A DNA stretch of 64,000 nt, taken from assembly GCA_004009845.1 (NCBI GenBank), contig RMBW01000015.1, positions 365,989 through 429,988 on the forward strand. The letters run 5' to 3'. Under the pieces are notes generated by a model. It had not been told where the DNA came from. It saw only the letters and a list, made by a program, of their open reading frames with translations, and did no database searches. This document shows, one piece after another, positions 35,040 to 47,301 of this stretch. Made by a program: the position numbers and the translations under genes. The stretch is from Davidsoniella eucalypti. Taxonomy: Eukaryota > Ascomycota > Sordariomycetes > Microascales > Ceratocystidaceae. Numbering within the stretch: the stretch's first letter is position 1; every line of letters begins with the position of its first letter.

Positions 35040-36121
35040 GCGCAGTTCCAACCCTGTCCGCTATACACGAGCTTCGACTCTGAGTTGGCTCTCGAAAGAG
35101 ACGATATAGGCGAAGAATACAAACGGACAGACAGGCGTTCTCGCGCTCCATTCGGCTCTCTATCTTTTTTCTTCTCTTTTCATTCTCGCCCTTCTTGGCC
35201 ACCAAACTACTTCCAAACCCTCTATTTTTTACTTTCTTACGATCCTTACGATACCTGTTATTATATGCATCCCCTTTTTTGACAAACTGTCAGGACAGTC
35301 TCTTGTTTGGGAGAATGACTAAAAAGAGAAAATCACAAGAGACCTGAAGCCAAGCCTTCTCCGAATCGGAGTCTTCTCATCAGGCCGACGAGTTCCGCTC
35401 TTCCGCGGCTCGACCTGTTCTGCGTCAACCCTAATCTTTCTATATATTTTTTTCTTTCTCTTTTCTCTTTTTAACCCGCTCTTTGCCGGCGGCGTTAATG
35501 CTAGCAGTTGCAGCAGCAGAAACAAGCAAGAAGATGACAGAACCTCGAACACCCCATTAACCCTCGCTCTGAGAGCAACCCTGAAATCCGCTCCGGGAGC
35601 CTTCCTCATTGGCTTGTTTGTTCTGTCCTTCTTTCTGCTTGCGTTTTCCTTCCTGTGGAAGGCCAGATATTGCAAGCAATATTCCAATCTGGAGCTTGTC
35701 TGGGTTCCTGCTTGAGTTTCGGCCAGCCAGCAAAAACCCCATCTCGCCTTGTGCTTATTTCTTTGTGTCTATTGTTTGTGTTTTTATTTCCTTTATTCTT
35801 ATCTTCTATCTCGTTTTGTATCTTGTTCCGGATGAGGGAACCGTTTGTATATGGGCAGGTCATAGCTTAAACCTTGTTTGCAATGTCTCGATTCCGAGTC
35901 TAGCAGCGTCCTTGTAATAGTAATACTCAAAGCTTCAAGAGATTATTTCTTAAAATTTCCATTTGTTCTGCTGTCTGTTTTGTGTGACTGTCTGAACTCT
36001 TTTATACTTTTTCATCTTCAACCTTTCATGCCATATAATAACAGGATCTGCTGGTGACTTCTTCATTAGTTTCTAATATATTCTACCCTTTCTGTACATT
36101 ATATAATACTATCTATGAACT
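35040..36121. other. intergenic between adhesin gene and next gene
   Basis: The two genes are convergent, so this holds both 3' regions. It is T-rich with no coding signal. Confidence 0.6.
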
Positions 36122-37750
36122 CTAACGTGCCTCTACAATAATTGCCGCTTGCTCATCTGCGTCTATCCACTGCGTTGTCTCCGTCTTGAGACGTCTTTCA
36201 GATGCTAGATATACCATGCCATAGACTGGTCCTACGACGATTCCCCAACAATATACTCGAATCCAACTTCGCTGTTCGTCTCGGTAACATCGGACTCCCC
36301 ATCCTGCAAATCCAGCACCCACCCAGTTAGCCAAGAAAACCCACGCCGATTCTTGTAGTGTCTGGGGCCAATTTGAAGTATTCAAGCTCCAGAAGCCTCT
36401 CTCCATCGGGTCTAGGTCACGCGAGAACTTGAATTTGAACCGCGTCGCGATGTTGAGATCTTCTGCAACCTGTCGTAGTTTGGGCGTTATAAAGTCCTCT
36501 GCCGTGATAGTATCATCACTGGCTGCCGACTCGAAGGAGCATATCTCAAGACCACTGTAAAGCCGTTCTTGGAACTCGTGCTGCTGTAAAGATGCAGCCG
36601 CCTGTTTTCTTTCTTGGAGTCGACGCTGTACATCCTGACGAGATAGAGGTTGTCTATACATGTGGCGGAACTGTGACAAAACACCAAGATCACTGCTGGA
36701 CTTGGTTAAAGTATGCTGCTTTTTGAGACAAGATATTTTCTCGGCTACGATGGTCGGTTCCGAGTCGGATCTTTGTAGGCCTGTAGTTAACAACCGCTTC
36801 TTTGCCGGGGACTTTGGCATCGCCTCCTGCAGTGCTTCCCCATCCTGAGGCATTGCTGTCGTTGTGTTCATGCTTGGTATATGAGATATTGGGGACTGCG
36901 CGGGGACTTCCTTTTCTATGGAGATAGACACGCTTGGTGGACTTGCAACCGAATCTGATATCACGTCATCTGCGTCACATGCTCGCAAAGATGGCGATTG
37001 TGTAGCGATGGGTATAGGAGTGCTTTGACTTGGAGAAGATTGTGGCTCAGCATTAGAATCATCATCGATTTTGGTCCTCTTTGGACGTGGGGTCGATGAT
37101 AGTATTGGACTACTGCCAATTTCTGAGTCTTGGTGATGTGGTGTAGGTGGTCCTGCTTTGCGCTTTTGCATGAGAAACTGGAGAATGCGGACAGGCGAGT
37201 TGAATTCATCGATAGAAACGTTCTGGATTTCAGAATACGATGCCTTGTCGTCGACAGAAGCCTGGATCGACACTTGCGAGTCAGAAACGTGTGAGAAGGA
37301 CGCCTTCTCCTTATCGTCTCCTTCGCGCGGTGGGTAGAGGATTGTGGGCGAGCCTGGGATTATGGTGTCCTCGTGATACTCTGGATGCGGGACTCTGACA
37401 CGCGGGGAGTTTGCATTATCCAAGACACTGGAAAATGATGCTGCTATATCGCCAGCGCCAAAAGAGCGACTTTCGCCGCCTAGGGAGACCTCATGGTGAT
37501 AATCCGGCTGTGGTTGCGCCGATGGAGGCGGCGGTTGGAAGGATTGGTTCATAGACAGTCCGTCGTTAGTGGACTCTGTATTTCTATTGCTAGCTGCATT
37601 TGCCCGTGATTCCTGACTGGATGACCCTACAACATCTATGCGCTGTCCAGGAGAGAAGTCAATATAGGCCTGCGCTAGCCCGCGATAATAGTCGTCATTA
37701 CGCGCCAAACTTGGAGCTGCGATATGAACAAGAATTTCCGCCGCGGGCAT
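36122..37750 (-). CDS. uncharacterised conserved fungal protein
   Basis: A 542-residue frame from ATG at 37750, with no intron needed. The start MPAAEILVHIAAPSLARNDDYYRGL looks like a conserved short domain and is followed by long Ser/Pro/Asp-rich disorder with a basic patch (TPRPKRTKIDDD, about 220) that could be a nuclear signal. The last 150 residues look folded (PKLRQVAEDLNIATRFKFKF, then DPMERGFWSLNTSNWP). They end with two hydrophobic stretches (WVFLANWVGAGFAGWGV and WGIVVGPVYGMVYLA) that could be membrane segments. I know no function. It is divergent from ERG26 across about 550 bp. Confidence 0.75.
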   Translation of the reverse strand: MPAAEILVHIAAPSLARNDDYYRGLAQAYIDFSPGQRIDVVGSSSQESRANAASNRNTESTNDGLSMNQSFQPPPPSAQPQPDYHHEVSLGGESRSFGAGDIAASFSSVLDNANSPRVRVPHPEYHEDTIIPGSPTILYPPREGDDKEKASFSHVSDSQVSIQASVDDKASYSEIQNVSIDEFNSPVRILQFLMQKRKAGPPTPHHQDSEIGSSPILSSTPRPKRTKIDDDSNAEPQSSPSQSTPIPIATQSPSLRACDADDVISDSVASPPSVSISIEKEVPAQSPISHIPSMNTTTAMPQDGEALQEAMPKSPAKKRLLTTGLQRSDSEPTIVAEKISCLKKQHTLTKSSSDLGVLSQFRHMYRQPLSRQDVQRRLQERKQAAASLQQHEFQERLYSGLEICSFESAASDDTITAEDFITPKLRQVAEDLNIATRFKFKFSRDLDPMERGFWSLNTSNWPQTLQESAWVFLANWVGAGFAGWGVRCYRDEQRSWIRVYCWGIVVGPVYGMVYLASERRLKTETTQWIDADEQAAIIVEAR

Positions 37751-38301
37751 AGACTCGATAGTAGTAGAAAAAAAAGATACCCTGCTTGGTTTGATAAAGG
37801 TTTTGTGATAGCTTCGCTTTTGATAGAGTAGATGATAGTGTATTTATTTTATATAATTCATGTATGATCGAGGTAGAGCGCAAGTACTGCGTCTTTGTTT
37901 CACAAAACACTAAGGACAACTGAATGCGCTTAATGCGCGCTTATCACATGCGCTTAGCCCTTTTTGGTATACCGCGCCTAGCTAAGAATAATAGAGCTCA
38001 AAAGGCCACAAATATATATACATTTTCGCAAGCTTCCTTTAGTGTCAAGCAACAAATGTTAAGGAGCAAAAAGAACACGACAGGCCGAACCATCAAGAGA
38101 CGATTTCCTCTTCTCTATTCTTGCTTTGCTACTCCTTTGTTAGACCTTCTTTTCGCAGACTACCGTTCTTGCGATCGCCACGACCTCCTTTTCGTATTCC
38201 CAGCCTCGGCCGTCTTTCTAGATCGACTAGACGAGAAAATACCCCCCCCCCTCCACATACGACACATAAGACCACCCGAACAAGAACAAAAGATATACAC
38301 C
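37751..38301. promoter_or_regulatory. divergent promoter of the uncharacterised gene and ERG26
   Basis: About 550 bp separates the two start codons. The ERG26 side is CT-rich and carries a C10 run near 38245 about 50 bp before the ATG. An open frame reads through this region from 37924 into ERG26, but its composition up to 38301 is not coding-like. Confidence 0.45.
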
Positions 38302-39492
38302 ATGTCGACCCCTTCGCAGAAGCCCATGGACCTGGGCAAGGTCATGGTCATTGGCGGCAATGGCTTCCTCGGCCACCACATCGTGTCGCAGTTGCTGACT
38401 TCATCGCTTTGGACCACCGCCTCTGTGACGGGTGTCGATCTGCGCTGTGCGCGCAACCGCGTTGACGGCGCCGTCTATGCCGAATGCGACATCACTGATG
38501 CTGATAAACTACTGGCTGTGTTCAAAGAGGCTCGCCCCGACGTTGTTATTCACACGGCCTCGCCTGCCGCCCAGGGAGAGTCAGATGTCCACAAGACGCT
38601 GTTCCAAAAGGTCAATGTCCAAGGTACCGCTTGTGTCATTGAGGCGTGCCAGAAGGCCGGCGTCAAGGCTCTGGTTTATACTAGCTCCGCCAGTATCTTG
38701 AGCGACAACACCAGCGACCTGCTCAATGCCACTGAAGAATGGCCCGTCATTCGCGGTAGCAAACAGTCGTCCTACTACTCCGAGACCAAGGTAAACCACA
38801 TATGACACTGATACTTCTGTCATGGAACCTAAAAGTGCTAACGTTCTCTTCTTTGTATCAAGGCCGAAGCTGAAGCTCTTGTTCTCGCCGCTAACCGCCA
38901 AGGTGACTCTAACCTACTCACTTGCGCTATCCGCCCTAGCGGCATCTTTGGCGAAGCCGACGGCATGGCTACCAAGCACATGATCCAGATTTACCGTGAC
39001 GGTCGCACCAACGTACAGGTTGGCGACAACAACAACCTATTCGACTTCACATACGTCGGTAACGTATCCCACGCTCACCTACTTGCCGCTCGCCTCCTTC
39101 TCGCAACTGCTGCCTCCGGCTCTACCATCCCACTCAACTACGAGCGTGTTGACGGCGAGGCCTTCCTCATCACCAACGATTCTCCCATCTACTTTTGGGA
39201 TTTCTGCCGTGCCGTCTGGAACGCTGCCGGTTCAACAAAGGGCACCGAGCATGTGTGGAACTTGCCGCGTGTCGTCGGTCTGGTTCTGGGCTTCGCTAGT
39301 GAGGTCTTTTTCGGTATTATCAAGAAGCCCGCTACCTTCAACCGCCAACGCATCATCTACTCGACCATGACTCGCTATTTCAACATCGGAAAGGCTAAGT
39401 CTCGTCTTGGTTACAGCCCTATCGTGCCTCTAGATGAAGGCATCAAGCGTGCCGTGGCTTGGTCTCTTGCTAACGATGCCCCTCTCCACTAA
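38302..39492 (+). CDS. ERG26: sterol-4-alpha-carboxylate 3-dehydrogenase
   Basis: Exon 1 is 38302-38790, the intron is 38791-38862 (GTAAAC donor, GTGCTAAC branch, CAAG acceptor, 72 nt) and exon 2 is 38863-39492, giving 372 residues. This is an NAD(P)-dependent short-chain dehydrogenase of the 3-beta-HSD family, acting at the ER in C-4 demethylation of ergosterol precursors. Residues 18-24 are the nucleotide-binding GGNGFLG. The catalytic Y-x3-K is YSETK at 159-163, directly before the intron. FDFTYVGNVSHAH (substrate region) follows in exon 2. An in-frame upstream extension to 37924 exists but lacks family similarity, and MSTPSQKPMD has the better start context. The length is close to the yeast enzyme (349). 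Confidence 0.92.
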
Positions 39493-39892
39493 GCCATATC
39501 AAGTGGATATATCGTGAGGAACACGGCGTTCTAATATAAAAATGATCAAACATACTGTGCTGATTATCTTGTCTTCTTTTCTCAACTGTCTTTACGATGA
39601 CGATATAATGTCAATTTATATACTTTTAATTCACGTTCCGTTTTCCGCTTCTGATATCCAATAGAATTTTATCTTTTTTGCTGTTACATACATCTTCGTT
39701 TTGTGCCCCCAAAAAGCAGATCCCATCAACGGATACAGTTTGAACCCAGTACAAATGAAGTAACGATCACTATATTGAGCACAATGTGAGAAAGAAACAA
39801 AAATACATACGACACCAGGAATTCTCATGTGGTCACCCATCATAATACTACTCCGGCGCTTGGTAGGTTAACTAGGGGAGAGCGGACGGGAT
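39493..39892. other. 3' flank of ERG26
   Basis: AT-rich. No gene is seen. Confidence 0.5.
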
Positions 39893-40020
39893 CCCGTGCT
39901 TTCTACCAGCTATGGTCGTATGTTCGATAATTACGGATTTTAGAGGGTTTATATATCCCGTGCTTTCTATCAGCTATAGCCGTGTGTTGTTGTTGTTGTT
40001 GTTATCTATTTATCCTCTAC
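39893..40020. repeat. two 64-bp direct repeats and a TGT microsatellite
   Basis: CCCGTGCTTTCTAYCAGCTA and the bases after it begin at 39893 and again at 39957. The first 32 bp are close to identical and then diverge. A (TGT)n run of about 20 bp closes the second unit at 39984-40003. Confidence 0.7.
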
Positions 40021-40149
40021 CGAAACTACAATGAATGGATTTTCGAGTCCGGTCCAACAAGTCCCGATTTTTCTAGCCTCGGTATATCTTATCCGGGTCC
40101 GGCCTTACCCTCCCGGGTCTCCATAGGACGCCTTCATGGATACCACCTG

Positions 40150-40485
40150 TAACTTCGAAAAAAACCTCCTCAAACCATTCCCCCCAAAAAGACCCACATC
40201 AACCAAGCCCCAAGTGGTGCTACCATCCACGTAATCAGGTGACCGTACCATCCAAGAGGCTGTGATTGAGTATCGAGAGAAAGAAAAATTGGCGTAGTCG
40301 AGTAGCCTCCCTGAGCTTTGTAGTGTGTAGCGACTCGGGAGACCAGCGATCGCGAAAGAGTGGAAAATGGGGCGATTGTTGGTGGAGAACATTCCCTCGA
40401 GAGGGGAGAAAGTCGAGCTTGCTGGTCGTTCTTAAAACCCCACGACGAAGGGGGAAAATCTGTCTGTGGACAAAGGGAGGTCAAA
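40150..40485. repeat. dispersed repeat, copy 1 (old mobile-element remnant)
   Basis: It shares blocks, in the same order and orientation, with 53930-54385: AAACCATTCCC, GACTCGGGAGACCARCGATCG, and TCTTAAAACCCCACGACG followed by a G-rich run. The copies are diverged and have no intact reading frame. Order-conserved blocks in two intergenic regions suggest relics of one transposable element, type unknown. Confidence 0.6.
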
Positions 40486-42739
40486 GGTTGTTGTATGGTC
40501 GGTCGTATGTTGAAAACATATCTGCTTAGGTGGAATTATATACCATACCCGCTTTTGGCAGAGTCTGTTGAATATATATCCGGCCAAAATGTCCGTTAAG
40601 TGTCATATAATTCAAGTGGTTTGTGTTGAATTCAAGGCCCGGCGGTGTCTTTCTTCCGGAGGATAAACCCCGTACCGTGAACCGGGCGTCCGGACTAGCC
40701 ATTATTGGCTTTTACACCAAAAAACATGAGGTAGCCAACCCTAAAAAAATTATACAATTTTCGTTGCCCAAAGTTGGACCCTAGAAAGTCATTTAAAGAT
40801 TTCAGAATATATGTGTACCTGTAACTGTCCGGAATTGCCATCATGTTGCTATGAAATCATGATGCAAAAAAAATATCAACATTTTTTGTAACATGAGCCA
40901 CTCCAAACATAATAGTCACTCATGAATTCAACCGATATGAAAGACTTGGGGTTTAGTTTATTGATTTTCTTGTAGACATCAGAACGCCACTTGACTATGC
41001 TAATTTTTGTTTTCTTGGAAGCTTATTTCACGCAAATCAGTAATCTTTTGCGGTTCTGTGTTTGTACTATAGAATTGGTATCTAAGAACTTGATGTTTCT
41101 CCTCCTCAATAATTTTGGGGAGTAATACTATGCAAGCAACACACAAGAAAACACGAGATATATCGTAGCTAATGTTTGTTACCTTTAAGTTGATATATAA
41201 TTTTTGTATCCAGATTTGCCCAAGCCCAGGAAAGAACAATCATTCCCGGGAGCCATTCAGAGCGGCTTAAACAGAATGTATTCATAGGCATGGCGAGATT
41301 CTTAGCTCGATATAAAGATATTGTTGAGAAAAGTATTGGAAATAAGATACTGTATAGTAGAATATTCTCAACCAAAAGATGGATGATACAATGATATGCT
41401 AATGTTAGAAAATATGAACAACGGGTATTGGAGGAGAACGGAAAACTGTGCTTCAAGGGAGATGCAGGAAGAAAGAATCAGTTCAGTACTGTGGAAATAA
41501 TAATCAGCGTGATACTACATTGTGCGTATTATATATAAAGTCGAGCAGTAACTACCGAATGAAAAGTACCTTAGTTAACCGATCACACCTTCGATCATCA
41601 CGCGGCCTAATAAATTAAGCGAAAGACATATCCTTTCACTTATTGTATGCCTAGGGCTATTTTGGCAACAAAACTGTGGAACTATTATCTAACTGGTCCT
41701 TTATCTTTAATATTCCGTCTTACTGCATGTAATGAAAGGGCAATGTAGCACTGGCTACATCGATGTAAAAGTGATAGAAGATAGCAATTATACATAAGTA
41801 CAGCGTGACCCTTGCTTGTTGTTTGAAGAGGCTACATACAACACTATACAAAGCAAGATTATAAATCCTATTTTATTAGCAAAGCAAGGAAGGGGATTAT
41901 ATAAAAAAAAATCTGTAGATAGACAAAAATAAAGTCAAAGGTGTATGATATAGAGGAAATAGGCAATAAAAAATCGCTCACTACTAGTTTCGATTTTTCC
42001 CTTGCTTTCTACTGACCCTCCTCCCTCGCTACGATAGTATTGACGGCCCAAGTAAATGTATGAGCAGAACTACGGTCAAGTATATCCAAAGGTTATGAGT
42101 CTTACCTTTTAACATAATTTTGAAATAGCCCTAAAAAATTGTAGTTATAAATGATGATAATACTTCAAAGGCAAGATAGTGAAGAATAAGATGGAAAGAT
42201 GCAGAGAGACAAAAATGAAGAATAATTTAAAAATTTGGCTTAAGAATCGTAGAATGTATGTGAATGTGAATATAAGGAACCAAAAAAATGAAGCCATATG
42301 TAGAGACGATAGAGCCCAAGAAAAAAAAAAAGAACATGAAACGAGAATATGGAAGAAGGCATGAGAATAAGGAATAGAGAAAACAAAAGCGGGCCTATCC
42401 CGCAGCATGAATGAACAGGTTACTGATAGCCGGTGATGAGCCGCTAAAACCAATGGATATGTAAGAAGTAAAAAAGAAAGAGAAAAATAGATAGAGGGGG
42501 AAGAGAAGAATGGGAAAGGATAAATTCCAGTGAGAACATGATGGTTGGTTCTTGCCCTCGTCCTCAAGAAAAAGGAAAATAAGAAGATATACCCATGTGA
42601 CCTGGTTGAAAGAGTTCTCAGAAGGTAATAAACAACGTAGAAAGCAAAATTAGAAGAAAAAGATTAGGAAAGATGCGGCAAAGCACCTATATTCTGAAGT
42701 AAACCCCACTGGCTTCCATTAAATAAAGTATCAAGAATA
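40486..42739. other. intergenic, AT-rich
   Basis: About 2.2 kb before the 3' end of LRG1. Short frames only, no recognisable gene. The stretch from 41940 to 42700 is A-rich on this strand and is probably the LRG1 3' UTR and downstream region. Confidence 0.5.
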
Positions 42740-45700
42740 TTAGTTGTTTCCTGCTACGCCAACTCCGGAACCGGCATTGGCATGTTGTTGCCGACCCCAG
42801 TTACCCGAGTTTCTGTAATCCCGTTTCTGACCTGACTGTCCATTTCCATTCGGCGGTAATTCACCATCCGGGTGGCCCTCTGGCTCGTAGGTATTTGGGC
42901 TGTAGGAAGTCGCATCTTCATGTCTATATCCACGAGGTGCCAGCGCCTGGCCTGGAGGTCCGCCAGAGACTGGCATTTGTAACTGTGGCGGTTGGGCAGG
43001 GCCGTGTTCTCTTGGTTTTTGCATGTACTGTGGTGGTGGCTGTGGCTGTTGCAATATCGAGGGAACCGGAGGTGGATGATACGCCTTCGCAGGAGCAGAA
43101 GGCATACCCATAGGGCCCTGCCCTTGTGCTTGTCCCGGTTGGCCGCCCTGAGTTGGCGGGACCTGTTGGTGGGAGATTGGAACCCTTGGCTCAGAATGTA
43201 CTTGAGGTAGTGAGTGCTGGTTGGGTGGCGTGGATGGCTGACTGTTGCTGCCATAAGCAGGGTTAGGGGCCTCCATCATGTGCCGAACAGTAGCTTCTTG
43301 CTGCCAAAGAGATGGATCAGTATCGTATCGGCGGGGTGGCGGGCGAGACGACATATCGGCTTTATTGTAGACTTCGTTAGAGCTTTCAAAGGGCCGTCCT
43401 TGACGATCCTGGAAGCGCTTAAGGATATCCTTTGTAGTAAGATCATTGCTACTGCTGTTGATTAGGCCAGGGTCGTGCAGCATAGAAGCCAAATTACCGG
43501 GAACCTGTATCAAAGGATAATAGTTAGAATTGATCGATCTCTTGATGGCGCAAAGAATGAATACATAAGAGTGATCACTTACCATGCACATCTCCTCGAG
43601 ATTATTAATCATCACCTCAACAGCTTCAACGGCGTACATTGGCTCGCTGTCGAGTGCCAAAGTTTGAACCTGGGCAAACAAGATATTGGGAGCAATGACA
43701 GTTGCCAAGTTTTTGACATCCATCTTAGAACCCGACTCCTCATCGATCTGATGGAAAGTACCAGCCCATTTCAGGAAGTAGAACAGAATTTCTAGAGAAT
43801 CTCGGTGGTACTTAGGAAGCAAGCAGCATGTCAAGTGTAGGCATTGCTTCCGCTTCTCTTCGTCTGGGATTTTAGCGGCAACAATCCACAGTTTATATAG
43901 CTTATATGTCATTAGGGGATCAGGAAGTTCACGCAGATACCGCTTGAGCAACGCAGCCACTTGCACAACAGGTTGTTCCATCAGATTGACGCTGTCGGTG
44001 CCTTCACGATCAATGGTCTCGCACAGCTCGCCCAGCTTCTTGATGTTTCCGTTCTTTCTAAACACACCCTCGACGGACAGATCCATCTTGCGCATCGCAG
44101 TGATGATGTCATCGAGGATGGCAGGGATACGGAGAGCACCTGGACCCAGACCATCAGTGGATTCAGCGCCATCTCTTTCGACAATAAGCTCAAGAGGGAC
44201 ACCGAATACACCCTTCTTTTTCACACCTTTACGACCATCGTTCTTAAAGGCTTTGTGTAAATTCTTCCAGAATGGGGCAGGCTTGCGAGACTCGATGAAA
44301 CCGAGAAGTTCATCGAGGGTGAACTGACCTTCAACCATAGGATGCATGGTCAGCACAGCAAGGTGGCGTACAATGAAATACTCGAGGCCGGACATTTCAG
44401 AGAAGTACACATGGCCAATTCTCTGTGGAGCTTCTCTATTGCCGCTGCGGTCTTCCCGATTGAGAGACGTGGCGCGCGATCCTGCATTCTTGGACGTGGG
44501 GTCAAGGCTGCGCTGGCCGTCAGCTCGAGGGTGGTGGAGCTCCTTGGCCTGTTCTGCCGCTACAATACGCGGTAGATCATCCAATGTAAGTGCGTCCATT
44601 GTACTCAGCTTTTTATCCATGACCCCTCCGTCGTTTGGGGACCCGTCTTCGGGTATCATATTCCGGCTAGCAAACCCATTATCACCCAGTCCATCAGGTC
44701 CATCCATGATGCGTGATGTACGAGCTTTGCGCACACTAGACGACACATGTTTGTCCAGTCGCGTACTCCGTAATCGCCGGACCTCGTTAAGGGAATTTTC
44801 GTACGAAGACTCGCGGCGCTCGCTTACACGAGACTGGGACTGGGAGCGAGGCTCTCCACGGTTAAGGGGGTGTTTTGAGTGATGGCCGTCAGATATATAG
44901 CCACTGGCGTCATCGTTTGAACTAGGGAGAGCACCGTTGGTCCGAAGGATTTCGAGAAGACGAGCCAAAGCTACCTTGAGCAAGAATGCGTATTGTTGCA
45001 ACTTCGTTATATGCTCGAATGGATGTGGATTGATGCCCTGAGGGTTGGCGCATGATCTGCAATACACCCGCCTGTCTATAGTGTTGAGTCTAGCATCATT
45101 CAAGGATCGTCCCAACTCGCGGGCACAATGTGTGCACTTAACACAGGCGATGTGCCAACGTAGGTCGCCATGTCGTGCGCATTCATCTTCGACAGATTTG
45201 TTACAAGCAGCGCAGTGGTCGGAATCCTTGGCTGATAATCTGGAGTTGCCGTTCATGATGAGAAGGGGGTTTTCCTCAACATCGTGAGTCTCTAGGTTAC
45301 GCAGGTCGTCGAGGAACTCATAGATACCATCAGGGGATTTCGATTCGCGCTCCAATTTAAGGGCAGCTTGTAGGCATATGCGAATCAATAGCTTAAGGTA
45401 ATGAGCTAATCCAGTGACCAGAGATAAAAGATCTTGGGTGACACCGAGCTTGCCACCAGGGTTTTCGGATGTTTTAGAGAGTAGAGAAAAAAATGATACG
45501 ATCTTCTTGCAAAGAATTTTAGCTTCACGCCCATATGACATATCTAAGTAAGTTGAGAAGCATCATTGTTAGTACAAGTGACACCATAAAGAAAGATTAT
45601 AGGAGAAGATCCATTGTTGCATGGTCGAAAATGGTCTTCGTATGTTTAAGTTAGAGCAGGGGTGGGGGGGATGAGAGTATATGATGTAGCAAAACAGTTG

Positions 45701-47301
45701 TAGAATGGGGATTCTCAAGCGTATCAAAGCTGCTGTGAAGAACCAACACCATGATATCTCCATTCTCAAAAGTGATAGGTGTAATCAAGTGGATTTGAGA
45801 TGATATTATTGGGGGAAAACACATATGCATGCTTAGTAGATCTGACTTACTTTTCACACCTTGTGCTGCCGTCATGGTGCCGTCAAGACGGTCAGCACTT
45901 TGGAACAAGATCTCCACATGGTAGATAAAGCGTTTTGCAACGATGACACCATCAAGGTGTGCGCCGTTGCTAACGTGAAGCAGCATGTCGGAGATACAGG
46001 CAGCAGATGATTCTTCAAAGGCAGAAAGAACACTCCAGATCTGGTAAACCTTTTCTTCCATACGCTCCTCAGCTTCCCGAACGACGTCACGGTCATATTG
46101 TGTGCCAGTGCCAGCGACCTGAGCAGGCTCATCAGATGCCGCTAAACGCACGTTCCAGAACTTGTGAATCATGTAGCACTCCGGGTGCCAATGTTGGTTT
46201 TGACCATTGCGAAAGATTTCTACAAACTGCTTCAGGATAGCTGTTTGACATCCATTACACCGTTGGGCAAATTGTGTCGAGTAGTGGTAGTGACAATAGA
46301 CTTGGTCGTCGTGTTCGTAGTAGCTATCGGAAGCTCCAAAGACGGTTGGGCAGGCGGAGCAAGTGAAGTGGTCGACGTGGTACTTGCGGTCGAGAGCAGT
46401 AATGTATGAGCCTCGAAGAGCATTTCCGCACTTATAGCAGAGCAAGCCGAGGCGGCGGAAGTAATCTGTCTCGCAAAGGGGATAAAGGCCTTCGCCATTT
46501 TCATCGTCAACGGGGAAGAACTTGGAGGCTACGATTTGGCCGCAATCCTGGAGATGGTGACGATAGAAGATATTAGTACAATGGGGTGCAAGATATATAC
46601 GACAAGGGCGTGCTAATTGATCGTCAAGGGGCAAAGGGCAAATGGCAATGGTGTGCTATAGGTGATAAGAGTATCCGGCCAAGTATAACTATAGGCGATG
46701 TAGATATTCAGAAGGAGGGGGGGGGGGGGGGGGAGAGGGGTAAGCTAATCTCGGCTTGTGGGCTGAGAATAAAGCATCGAAATCACAAATGTTAACTTAC
46801 GCGACATCTAAAGCAATCCAAATGGAAAGTGCCATCTAAAGCTCTCACAAACTGGCCAGTCAGGACCTGGCTGCACTTTTTGCAGATGCGAGCCTGGCCA
46901 CTGGCTGACCGGCCACTTTTGCTTGGCCTTTGGCGGTCGCTGCTGGCTCGTGGAGCTTGTAGGCCTGCACCATTAACGTTGGCTTCATCGACTGTATGTG
47001 ACTGAGATTGAGCGAGAGGGTGGTCGGTATTCGGAGGTGGCTGTGACGAAGGGGGCCGGCTACGGCTGCGGGAGGGGGAGCCAGGCAGACTGGAATTCAC
47101 AGGAGGCTGCATTGAGCCCTTGAAATATATGTTGTCGGGTGTCCGGAGGCCGCTGGCATGGCGGTCGGCTTCGAAGGAGGAAGGGCCCGAGGCAGCCATT
47201 GAGGTTACAGCGACTGGTGTGGCAACAGCGCCCGGAGGCGGAGGTCTCGTTGGACTGCGCTCGGGGATCCTCAGGGAGGACGCATCATAGTCAGAGGCCA
47301 T
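42740..47301 (-). CDS. LRG1: LIM-domain Rho GTPase-activating protein Lrg1
   Basis: Four exons: 47301-46801, 46547-45851, 45543-43583 and 43504-42740. The introns are 253, 307 and 78 nt, with GTAAGT donors and TACTAAT/TACTAAC/TTCTAAC branches. All phases agree and the product is 1307 residues. LIM1 starts at CKKC (about 138) and spans the first splice join (CFRCR|DCGQ). LIM2 follows (CYKCGNAL), then an extra zinc-binding-like piece (CNGCQTAIL). LIM3 lies near 508-565 (CAACNKSVEDEC). The RhoGAP domain is at about 840-1040 with the arginine finger in VEGVFRKNGN (about 895) and RYLRELPDPLMTYKLY. The tail is Pro/Gln-rich. Yeast Lrg1 acts on Rho1 to limit 1,3-beta-glucan synthase. The last intron has no stop and is a multiple of three. 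Confidence 0.93.
43505..43582 (-). other. LRG1: stop-free 78-nt intron 3 of LRG1
   Basis: The donor is GTAAGT (43582 downward), the branch motif TTCTAAC and the acceptor ACAG (ending 43505). The 78 nt read through as 26 residues starting VSDHSYVFILC. Removing them joins EEMCM to VPGNLASML, next to the RhoGAP domain. Strong splice signals argue for an intron, but retention would leave the frame open. Confidence 0.8.
46717..46733. repeat. G17 run in LRG1 intron 1
   Basis: Seventeen consecutive G on the plus strand form a C17 tract in the LRG1 transcript, about 170 nt upstream of the acceptor. It is likely to vary in length. Confidence 0.85.

Noticed and set aside
32826..35122. Several long frames antisense to the adhesin gene
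   Set aside because: They are shadows created by the repetitive, stop-poor Ser/Thr codons on the plus strand.
37924..38301. N-terminal extension of ERG26 by 126 codons
   Set aside because: The frame is open by chance. The composition is not coding-like and the dehydrogenase family begins close to the nucleotide-binding glycine motif after 38302.
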